Shown one piece after another: positions 9,787 through 16,231 of a stretch of 64,000 nucleotides of DNA (the stretch's first letter is position 1; each line of letters opens with the position of its first letter). This DNA is from Escherichia boydii (GTDB taxonomy: Bacteria; Pseudomonadota; Gammaproteobacteria; Enterobacterales; Enterobacteriaceae). A program made the translations under genes and the position numbers. Where the stretch lies: the NCBI GenBank assembly GCA_041890495.1, contig CP169086.1:1674001-1738000 (forward strand). The letters are read 5' to 3'. Below the pieces are notes generated by a model that saw only the letters and a list, made by a program, of their open reading frames with translations, was not told the origin of the DNA and did no database searches.

Positions 9787-10507
9787 AACCCTGCTCCTCC
9801 AGTTGTTTGACCAACGTGAAATCGCCGGATTTCACAATTCGTCCCTGATACAGCACATGGACGTAATCAGGCTTGATGTAGTCGAGAATGCGTTGGTAGT
9901 GCGTAACAATGATGAATGAACGCTTGCCGTCACGCAGCGAGTTCACGCCATCGGCAACCACTTTTAATGCGTCAATATCCAGCCCGGAGTCTGACTCATC
10001 AAGAATGCATAACTCCGGTTCCAGCACCGCCATTTGCAAAATATCGTTGCGCTTTTTCTCGCCGCCGGAAAAACCAACGTTTACCGAACGGGTTAATAAA
10101 TCTTCCGGCATCTTCAGGAGAGCGATTTTCTCTTCCATCAAATCCTGAAAATCAAAGCGGTCGAGCGTTTCCTGGCCGCGATAGCTGCGCACCGCATTAA
10201 GTGCCGTTTGCAGGAAAAACTGGTTACTGACGCCGGGAATTTCCACCGGATACTGGAAGGCCATAAAGATGCCTTCGCCCGCGCGATCTTCCGGCGACAG
10301 CGCAAGCAAATCTTTGCCTTTGAACTCAACCGTGCCGCCCGTCACTTCATAATCTTCTCGCCCGGCAAGCGTTGCCGATAAGGTACTTTTGCCCGAACCG
10401 TTTGGCCCCATAATGGCGTGAACTTCGCCGGGATGAACGTCGAGGCTTAATCCGCGCAGGATAGCTTTATCTTCCACGCTGACGTGTAAATCTTTAATAC
10501 TTAACAT
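9761..10507 (-). CDS. sufC: SufC, Fe-S assembly ATPase
   Basis: SufC is an ABC-type ATPase that works in the cytosol within the SufBCD scaffold, not in transport. The 248 residues show Walker A GPNGSGKST at 34-42, a Q-loop FMAFQYPVEI, the signature FSGGEKKRNDI near 152 and Walker B LCILDESDSGLDIDA near 173. The start lies 9 bases after the sufB stop. The 3' end overlaps sufD, whose own start is inside this gene. Confidence 0.97.
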   Translation of the reverse strand: MLSIKDLHVSVEDKAILRGLSLDVHPGEVHAIMGPNGSGKSTLSATLAGREDYEVTGGTVEFKGKDLLALSPEDRAGEGIFMAFQYPVEIPGVSNQFFLQTALNAVRSYRGQETLDRFDFQDLMEEKIALLKMPEDLLTRSVNVGFSGGEKKRNDILQMAVLEPELCILDESDSGLDIDALKVVADGVNSLRDGKRSFIIVTHYQRILDYIKPDYVHVLYQGRIVKSGDFTLVKQLEEQGYGWLTEQQ

Positions 10508-10516
10508 GTTTATTCC

Positions 10517-12004
10517 TTATCCGACGCTGTGTTCAAGACTGATGGCGAGGAGTTTTTGTGCTTCAACGGCAAATTCCAACGGCAGCTCCGAGAACACGTC
10601 TTTGCAGAAACCGTTAACAATCATCGAGATGGCGTCTTCTTCGCTGATCCCGCGTTGCAGGCAGTAAAACAGTTGATCTTCACCAATACGTGATGTCGTT
10701 GCCTCGTGTTCCAGTTGCGCACTATTGTTACGACACTCAACATACGGGAAGGTATGCGCCCCACAATTAGCGCCAATCAGCATTGAGTCGCACTGAGTGA
10801 AATTGCGCGCATTGGTTGCCGTCGGCATGATTTTCACTAAGCCGCGATAACTGTTCTGACTATGTCCGGCAGAGATCCCTTTCGAGATAATGGTCGATTT
10901 GGTGTTTTTACCGATGTGGATCATCTTGGTGCCGGTATCCGCTTGCTGATGACCGCTGGTCAGCGCCACTGAGTAAAACTCACCAATGGAGTTATCGCCG
11001 CGCAAAATGCAGCTGGGATATTTCCACGTAATCGCTGACCCGGTTTCTGATTGCGTCCATGACATTTTGCTGTTTTCGCCTTCGCACAAAGCACGCTTGG
11101 TGACGAAGTTGAGAATACCGCCGGTGTTGTTATCGCCAGGAAACCAGTTTTGTACCGTGGAATATTTCACCTCGGCGTTTTTATGGATGATGACTTCCAC
11201 CACTGCCGCGTGTAACTGATAGCTGTCACGCACCGGAGCGGAACAGCCTTCAATGTAGCTGACGTAGCTGTCTTCGTCGGCCACCAGAATGGTGCGCTCA
11301 AACTGCCCGGTTTTTTCTGCGTTAATGCGAAAATAGGTGGAAAGTTCCATCGGGCAGCGCACGCCTTTAGGCACATAAATAAACGTACCGTCAGAGGCTA
11401 CCGCCGCATTAAGCGCGGCAAAGAAGTTGTCATTCCCCGGCACCACGGTGCCGAGATATTTACGCACCAGTTCCGGGTGATCGTGGATCGCCTCACCAAA
11501 GGAACAGAAAATAATTCCCTGCTCCGCCAGTTTTTCGCGATAAGTAGTGGCAACCGAAACTGAGTCGAAAATGGCATCCACCGCCACCTCTTTGCCTTCC
11601 CGCACGGGAACGCCCAACTGCTCAAACGCCGCCTCCACCTCTTTACTTAAAAAGGCGTTCGCGCCAGTTTGCTGCACCGCGCCAGGTTCAGACGCGCAAG
11701 TGTCGTCACAATTACCGCACGATGGTGCTGAGTAGTAGCTGTAATCCTGATAATTCAGCTTGTCGTAGTGCGCTTTCAACCAGTGCGGTTCTTCCATCTC
11801 CAGCCATGCGCGATAGGCGTTTAGACGAAACTCCAGCATCCACTCCGGCTCATTACGCTTCGCCGAAATTGCGCGCACCACCTCTTCGTTTATCCCCTTT
11901 GCCAGCTCATCGGTGGCTAACTGGGTGAAGAATCCTTCTTTATAATTCAGCGGGCCGCCGGTCCAGGTTTTGACATCGTCAGTTGCTTCAGTATTACGAG
12001 ACAT
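10517..12004 (-). CDS. sufB: SufB, Fe-S scaffold core protein
   Basis: SufB is the scaffold subunit on which the nascent [4Fe-4S] cluster is built. The start is the ATG at 12002-12004 (MSRNTEATDD), giving 495 residues, the E. coli length. An upstream in-frame ATG at 12043 lies inside sufA and is rejected. Visible features are the CGNCDDTC cysteine motif near residue 87, the long beta-helix core and the conserved CDSMLIGANCGAHTFPYVE segment with its C-terminal cysteine. It begins 8 bases after the sufA stop. The sequence is indistinguishable from recalled E. coli SufB. Confidence 0.97.
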   Translation of the reverse strand: MSRNTEATDDVKTWTGGPLNYKEGFFTQLATDELAKGINEEVVRAISAKRNEPEWMLEFRLNAYRAWLEMEEPHWLKAHYDKLNYQDYSYYSAPSCGNCDDTCASEPGAVQQTGANAFLSKEVEAAFEQLGVPVREGKEVAVDAIFDSVSVATTYREKLAEQGIIFCSFGEAIHDHPELVRKYLGTVVPGNDNFFAALNAAVASDGTFIYVPKGVRCPMELSTYFRINAEKTGQFERTILVADEDSYVSYIEGCSAPVRDSYQLHAAVVEVIIHKNAEVKYSTVQNWFPGDNNTGGILNFVTKRALCEGENSKMSWTQSETGSAITWKYPSCILRGDNSIGEFYSVALTSGHQQADTGTKMIHIGKNTKSTIISKGISAGHSQNSYRGLVKIMPTATNARNFTQCDSMLIGANCGAHTFPYVECRNNSAQLEHEATTSRIGEDQLFYCLQRGISEEDAISMIVNGFCKDVFSELPLEFAVEAQKLLAISLEHSVG

Positions 12005-12012
12005 AGTACCGC

Positions 12013-12381
12013 CTATACCCCAAAGCTTTCGCCACAGCCACATTCATTCTGGGCTTTAGGGTTGTGAAATTTGAATATCTGATTAAGTCCTTCACGAACG
12101 AAATCGACTTCCGTGCCATCAATAAACGGCATCGCTTGCAGCGGGACAAACAGCTTCGCGCCGTCGTGTTCAAACAGCAGATCGTCTTTGTCCGGCTCGG
12201 TGACGGTATCGAGAACGTAACCGAAACCTGCGCAGCCGGTCTGTTTGACACCCAAACGCACGCCGAGGATCTCGGGCTTTTTCGCCACCAGCTCGTGAAT
12301 ATGTGCCGCCGCCGCTGGCGTGAGCGTTAACCCGCGCCAGGCGAAATCGGCAGGATTAAAGGTTTCTGAATGCAGTTCCAT
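12013..12381 (-). CDS. sufA: SufA, A-type Fe-S carrier
   Basis: SufA carries assembled Fe-S clusters from SufBCD to target apoproteins. The 122 residues have the three conserved cysteines Cys50 (KQTGCAGFG), Cys114 and Cys116 (ECGCGESFGV). It is the first gene of the operon. The gene looks hybrid. The first 40 or so residues (MELHSETFNPADFAWRG, AAHIHELVAKKPEIL) differ at many positions from E. coli SufA. From about VRLGVKQ to the end the protein matches it almost completely, and the DNA becomes E. coli-like at about 12,110-12,150. Function should be unaffected because the frame is preserved. Confidence 0.94.
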   Translation of the reverse strand: MELHSETFNPADFAWRGLTLTPAAAAHIHELVAKKPEILGVRLGVKQTGCAGFGYVLDTVTEPDKDDLLFEHDGAKLFVPLQAMPFIDGTEVDFVREGLNQIFKFHNPKAQNECGCGESFGV

Positions 12382-12426
12382 AGGTCCACCTCATCTGATA
12401 AGCCATCAGGGCATAACACCATGTTA

Positions 12427-12443
12427 GTGATAACGATTATCAC
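12427..12443. promoter_or_regulatory. Fur box upstream of suf operon
   Basis: The perfect inverted repeat GTGATAACGATTATCAC sits 46 bases upstream of sufA and matches the Fur consensus closely. Iron-dependent repression of suf by Fur is established in E. coli. IscR, OxyR and IHF sites are expected nearby but I could not place them with confidence. Confidence 0.8.
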
Positions 12444-12666
12444 TTCAACCCTCTGTCAGCAGGGGCATTCGGCTTAACCGCCCTTTTTGCCTACTTTTAT
12501 TAAGCATAGACCCTGTGAGAGGATGCAGTCAGGATGGATTTAATTGTTCAATGCATTGATTAATAATGCATTTCGTCGTGGCGTTTGTGACGGAGAAGCG
12601 AAAAGTAAAATATGCATCGGAAATGCCTATTTTTGAGATAGCTTTTGCGCAGAAAGTGATAAAAAC
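12444..12666. other. suf upstream / bluR downstream spacer
   Basis: No gene is visible here. It contains the distal suf promoter region and an AT-rich patch with two copies of the self-complementary octamer AATGCATT (12550-12557 and 12565-12572). Their role is unknown. IHF-type binding is possible given the A/T richness, but no clear match was seen. Confidence 0.4.
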
Positions 12667-12688
12667 AAAAAAAGGCCCTCAAGGCCTC
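12667..12688 (-). terminator. bluR intrinsic terminator
   Basis: Read on the minus strand, AGGCCTTGAGGGCCT is followed by seven Ts. It lies just after the bluR stop. Confidence 0.8.
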
Positions 12689-12694
12689 TTACAC

Positions 12695-13423
12695 TCAGTG
12701 ATGGAATGAGACAGCAAAACCCTGCTCACGCCAGTGGTCGAGCTGTTCCTGCTGGCGAGGCGTGGGGGATTTCCCCGTCCAGACGAAGATTTTTTGCCCC
12801 GGGAAAAGTTCAGGACGCGGCGAATCAATCGGTTCTGCCAGGACGTCAATGTGCCAGCCCTTCTGCGACAGGCGCGCGGCTTCCAGCCAGAGGTGGGTGC
12901 GGTCATCGCATTCCCAGCCAATCAGGAGCGCGTCTTTACCGGCTTTTTTGCGGGACTCCGCCAGGCTTGCAATCGCGAATTCGATCAGGACACCGTCAAA
13001 CAGGCTCGCCATGTGACGCACGGTGTTTTGATCCTGATTCATGCGCTGACGGACGGGAGAAATAATATTGTCAATCAGGGCATCTATCGGGTGATCGCGG
13101 CGGAATTCGCCCATTTTGGCGCGCAGCTTTGCCGGGCTGGCGTAGCGCAGAACGGTCATCATCTCTTCCTGGAACGAGACCCAGTTGCCCTGAGTCAGAA
13201 CTTCCTTGTTTTCCAGCAAGGCTTTGACTTTTCCGACCGAGACGCCGCTTTTCATCAGGCGCTTGATCTCTTCTATGCGGAGGATATCTTCATCGTCAAA
13301 CTGACGATGCCCCCCTTCGCTTCGCTGCGGCTTCAACAATCCATAACGGCGCTGCCAGGCACGCAGCGTAACGGGGTTGATACCGCATCGTTCGGCCACT
13401 TCGCCGATACTGTAATAGGCCAT
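12695..13423 (-). CDS. bluR: BluR, MerR-family repressor of the blue-light module
   Basis: BluR represses ycgZ-ymgA-ariR and is released by the photoreceptor BluF in blue light or cold (known in E. coli). The 242-residue protein starts MAYYSIGEVAERCGINPVTL, a MerR helix-turn-helix, followed by the wing RRYGLLKPQRSEGGHRQF. The C-terminal half is a B12-binding-like fold without an obvious cobalamin motif. The start at 13423 is chosen by homology. An upstream ATG in the same frame at 13483 lacks a ribosome site. bluF lies directly upstream on the same strand. The sequence is clearly not E. coli K-12-like outside the DNA-binding domain. Confidence 0.9.
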   Translation of the reverse strand: MAYYSIGEVAERCGINPVTLRAWQRRYGLLKPQRSEGGHRQFDDEDILRIEEIKRLMKSGVSVGKVKALLENKEVLTQGNWVSFQEEMMTVLRYASPAKLRAKMGEFRRDHPIDALIDNIISPVRQRMNQDQNTVRHMASLFDGVLIEFAIASLAESRKKAGKDALLIGWECDDRTHLWLEAARLSQKGWHIDVLAEPIDSPRPELFPGQKIFVWTGKSPTPRQQEQLDHWREQGFAVSFHH

Positions 13424-13611
13424 TAACTCCCTCACGCTCAGAACTTCCATACCTAACTGCACCAACCTTATCAGATTGTACACACCATTTGTATAACTAA
13501 GACCGCATTTTGCTCAGGTGAATGGGATGCTTCTCCCTTCACCTGTTAATACATTGTTGTATAAAATTTGCCGTTCGTACAGTTAACTCTGTCCGATTGT
13601 GTACAGCATTA
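13424..13611. promoter_or_regulatory. bluF-bluR spacer with TGTACA-type repeats
   Basis: This 188-base spacer contains repeated GTACA cores: ATTGTACACA near 13475, CGTACAG at 13576-13582 and GTGTACAG at 13599-13606. Similar cores form the strong inverted repeat before ycgZ, so BluR may also bind here and autoregulate. This is inference from motif repetition. Confidence 0.45.
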
Positions 13612-14832
13612 TCATAAGTCGAACTTTTTCTCCGGCCAGGCAATAGCGGGAATACCGCCGTGTCGTGGGCTGGCAAAAAGATGTCCCTGGAACTGGGAAA
13701 TTCCCGCGGATTCCAGCCACATCCACTCTTCCGCCTTCTCTACACCTACCGCGCAGAACTGGATCTCAAGCGAGGAGCAGCATTTGATAATCGCCTGAAT
13801 AATGGCCTGTCTAGGGCCACTTTTATGCACGTTCGCGACCAGATCGCGATTAATCTTAATTCTGTCCGGCTGGAACTGAGCCAGCAGCTGTAGCCCGGCA
13901 AAACCGGCACCAAAGTGATCGATCGTCACGCTGATACCCGCGCTTTTTAACTGCCTGACCGAATCCGTGAATTCATCAAAACGGGAAATGGCTTCGCTCT
14001 CGGTGAACTCCACCACGATTTGCTCGGGCACAAACCCATTTGCTTCTATCGCGGTGAGCAGAAAGTCCACGGCGTTGGGAATGTTAACCAGCGTCATAGG
14101 CAGCAGGTTAAGGGATAACGTCTGGTCCTGTAGCCCCAGCGCGCTGGCCATGGAGAGCGCCACCTGCTTGCTTTGCAAATCAGACGCGTACACTTCCTCA
14201 TGCGGAAGGCTGGCGAAATAGGCCCCCGGCGAGTCGCCGGACGGGGTGCGGAGAAGCGCCTCCCAGGAGACAACCTGCTGCATAAACGGATCGACTATCG
14301 GCTGGAACGCGAAGCTGCAATCCGCCCCCTTCGCGACCACCTCAGGCTGCGCGGACAAGCGCGTTTCTTCGCGAACGAATTCCCATGAGTCCGCAGACGG
14401 CAGTTCAAAATAGTTCGCTTTTTCCGTGGCCTCAACAAAGGTGCGGAAAAACTGCAGAGGGCGGTCGTTGTAGGTCAGCTGATAGCGTGACGTCCCCTTA
14501 TTGAGCACCTGCTGCAGCACTTCGTCCCGGTCGAAGTGGCGCAAATCAAAAAGCTCCATACCCACGTTGCCAAAACGCCGGACAGGCCCGTGATCGCGCA
14601 TCAACTCGACCACGTTATGGTGGCGCGGGTCGTTGCAGATCTGCTCATAGATAGCCGAAACCTGCTCAACCGGCCCTTCAAGCAGTTGAAAAAAATGCGT
14701 GCCGTTAAACAGCAGGATCCCCGTGACGTTGGAATGCCGGTTTTTACTATTTGCAGCAGCGACCATTGCTTCCAGCGCCTTCACTGGAACGTCCTCGCAG
14801 ATATGACTGCGGTAAATGATGGTTGTGAGCAT
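13612..14832 (-). CDS. bluF: BluF, BLUF-EAL blue-light and temperature sensor
   Basis: BluF senses blue light through FAD and relieves repression by BluR through direct contact. The 406-residue protein has an N-terminal BLUF domain (residues 1-93) with the key flavin residues Tyr7, Asn31 and Gln49, and a C-terminal EAL domain from about 165. That domain keeps EAL itself (SWEALLRTP) but has DHFGAGF where active enzymes have DDFGTG, and VGVE for EGVE. It is therefore probably unable to hydrolyse c-di-GMP, as in E. coli. The start at 14832 has AGGAA 7 bases upstream. An in-frame ATG at 14883 is not supported. Confidence 0.93.
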   Translation of the reverse strand: MLTTIIYRSHICEDVPVKALEAMVAAANSKNRHSNVTGILLFNGTHFFQLLEGPVEQVSAIYEQICNDPRHHNVVELMRDHGPVRRFGNVGMELFDLRHFDRDEVLQQVLNKGTSRYQLTYNDRPLQFFRTFVEATEKANYFELPSADSWEFVREETRLSAQPEVVAKGADCSFAFQPIVDPFMQQVVSWEALLRTPSGDSPGAYFASLPHEEVYASDLQSKQVALSMASALGLQDQTLSLNLLPMTLVNIPNAVDFLLTAIEANGFVPEQIVVEFTESEAISRFDEFTDSVRQLKSAGISVTIDHFGAGFAGLQLLAQFQPDRIKINRDLVANVHKSGPRQAIIQAIIKCCSSLEIQFCAVGVEKAEEWMWLESAGISQFQGHLFASPRHGGIPAIAWPEKKFDL

Positions 14833-14985
14833 GCTATTCCTGGGGTTAGGGTTTTGACCACGAAAGACGTGGGGAAGGTACATTTATAGCACATTAATTG
14901 CCTGACAAATAATTTACATCTCAACCATTTACAGCAGTTAATGAGACCTTTTTCCTCGGCTGTACAACTTACCAGCACCCGCGCC

Positions 14986-14998
14986 TTTTGTACAATAT
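14986..14998. promoter_or_regulatory. TTGTACAA palindrome upstream of bluF/ycgZ
   Basis: A TTGTACAA core sits within TTTTGTACAATAT, with a second half-site TGTACAA at 14961-14967. These resemble the operator before ycgZ and suggest BluR or an MlrA-like MerR regulator. Direct binding is untested. Confidence 0.45.
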
Positions 14999-15081
14999 AT
15001 CCTGCACCACCACCTCTTCACCCACCTCACATAACAATATGAAAAATAAGTTATTTATAAAATATATCGTAAAAAATTTAA

Positions 15082-15110
15082 AAATCTGTACATTTTAGAT
15101 GTACAGATTT
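15082..15110. promoter_or_regulatory. Candidate BluR operator before ycgZ
   Basis: A perfect 12-bp inverted repeat, AAATCTGTACAT and ATGTACAGATTT, is separated by 5 bases and lies about 60 bases upstream of the ycgZ start. The paired TGTACA cores are the kind of site bound by the CarA/MlrA/BluR branch of MerR regulators. BluR is encoded next door, so this is the best operator candidate. The rest of the 338-base divergent region (14833-15170) is AT-rich and has no gene. Confidence 0.7.
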
Positions 15111-15170
15111 GAAAATTATGTATACCTTAAATGTAACGTTACTGATTACAAAATTTTACAGGAGCGAAAC

Positions 15171-15410
15171 ATGCAGCAGAAAGGTTACGCCACAGATTCC
15201 GCAGCAGCGATCGCACAGTACTTCGAAAAGGCCGCGCTACCTACTCAACAAGAGACGCTGGGACAGGTAGTTGTCGAAATCCTCAGCGACGGGCGAAATC
15301 TCAATCGCAAATCGCTCTGTACCAAACTGCTCAGTCGCCTTGAAAAGGCCGATGGGCCAGAAGAGGAAGAGCATTACCACATGCTGCTTGGTCTGCTCTT
15401 CGAACGGTAA
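15171..15410 (+). CDS. ycgZ: YcgZ-like small connector protein
   Basis: This is a 79-residue protein resembling E. coli YcgZ (shared core TQQETLG, EIL.DGRNL.RKSLC.KLL.RLE, H..L.GLLFE). In E. coli the ycgZ-ymgA-ariR products act with the Rcs phosphorelay to adjust curli and colanic acid. The start at 15171 follows CAGGAGCGAAAC, a good ribosome site. An in-frame ATG at 15099 falls inside the operator repeat and is rejected. It is the first gene of a three-gene operon, with ymgA starting 4 bases after its stop. Confidence 0.88.
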   Translation: MQQKGYATDSAAAIAQYFEKAALPTQQETLGQVVVEILSDGRNLNRKSLCTKLLSRLEKADGPEEEEHYHMLLGLLFER

Positions 15411-15414
15411 CGTG

Positions 15415-15735
15415 ATGAATAGCAGTGACGCAGACCGACTGATCGACACGCTTATCGGTGAAGCCGTTCTTTCTCTTCTGAAAGAGCGGGGGCCAGTGAC
15501 AACCGAAGGATTGCTGCAGCGTCTGCGGGTAATGAAAGAACATGAAAAGGATCCCCGGCGGCGGGAGACACTTGCGGTGGTGATTGCCGAGATCGGCTCA
15601 AACAGCATCGCCTTTACACGTCGCAGAACCGCGCAAGGACGAACGAAAAGAGAGGGACCTCTCAACGATAACAGAGACAATGTTGTGCCGTTATTTGGAA
15701 GTGGAAAACCGTCCGACCCCAAAAAAATACATTGA
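15415..15735 (+). CDS. ymgA: YmgA-like connector protein
   Basis: This 106-residue protein sits in the position of E. coli ymgA. It shares the general helical layout (VLSLLKERGPVTTEGLLQRLRVMK) and the distinctive C-terminal KKIH/RIH ending, although overall similarity is modest. In E. coli YmgA works with AriR to stimulate Rcs signalling. The basic, low-complexity stretch around residues 70-85 is probably disordered. The ATG at 15415 has a GTG alternative at 15412. The first bases are close to the ycgZ stop, suggesting coupling. Confidence 0.72.
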   Translation: MNSSDADRLIDTLIGEAVLSLLKERGPVTTEGLLQRLRVMKEHEKDPRRRETLAVVIAEIGSNSIAFTRRRTAQGRTKREGPLNDNRDNVVPLFGSGKPSDPKKIH

Positions 15736-15763
15736 CTGCAATTAACAGCTACGGTGAGAACAA

Positions 15764-16042
15764 ATGAGACAAAATATTCAGCTTCAACCCGAATACCACT
15801 CTGCTTTTTTAGACAGTGCGCTGGCGGAATATTTCCGTCATGCAGGCGATCGTTTTGCTGAAGAGTCCGCTATTTTTTCTACTGCAGTACGCTGTGTTCT
15901 GGCCTCCGAGGGGCATCTGTCTAATAAGGCGATCATCCTCTGGCTCATTCAGACGCTGGAAGCCACTCATGACGTGGTTCAGGCGGATGTGATTCGCAAG
16001 ACGCTGGAAATCGTGGTGGGTTACACGATGGACGATCTCTAA
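15764..16042 (+). CDS. ariR: AriR (YmgB)-like regulator of acid resistance and biofilm
   Basis: This 92-residue protein matches E. coli AriR, a small all-helical dimeric protein of the Hha-like fold. The clearest match is the C-terminal signature DVVQADVIRKTLEIVVGYTMDDL. It influences biofilm formation and acid resistance and is controlled by BluR. It is the last gene of the ycgZ operon, with a weak ribosome site (GGTGAG) 28 bases after ymgA. No ymgC homologue follows. A formate dehydrogenase promoter lies downstream instead. Confidence 0.85.
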   Translation: MRQNIQLQPEYHSAFLDSALAEYFRHAGDRFAEESAIFSTAVRCVLASEGHLSNKAIILWLIQTLEATHDVVQADVIRKTLEIVVGYTMDDL

Positions 16043-16065
16043 GTTCCTGCACGCCACGCCCCTAA

Positions 16066-16107
16066 CGTGTCATCGTCAAAACTGACGATCGGCCTGACGA
16101 TGACACG
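16066..16107. promoter_or_regulatory. Inverted repeats, candidate activator site upstream of fdhF-like gene
   Basis: A perfect 13-bp inverted repeat (CGTGTCATCGTCA and TGACGATGACACG, 16-base spacer) encloses a third TGACGAT copy at 16083-16089. It lies 45-85 bases upstream of a sigma-54 promoter, where an enhancer-binding protein would act. TGTC/GACA half-sites fit what is known of FhlA, but the assignment is inference. Confidence 0.6.
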
Positions 16108-16150
16108 CGTTTATCCCGCTTAACACCCTGTTAAACCAGTAATATCAAAC

Positions 16151-16167
16151 TGGCACAGTTCCTGCTT
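16151..16167 (+). promoter_or_regulatory. Sigma-54 (RpoN) -24/-12 promoter
   Basis: TGGCACAGTTCCTGCTT gives the invariant GG (16152-16153) and GC (16164-16165) with ten bases between, close to the consensus TGGCAC-N5-TTGCW. It is positioned 65 bases before the formate dehydrogenase start. E. coli fdhF is also transcribed from a sigma-54 promoter under FhlA. Confidence 0.8.
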
Positions 16168-16231
16168 ACCTCCGCATACGGGACTGGATTTCCAGTCAAC
16201 TTTGCTTCATTTCTTAACAGGTCTGTTATTG

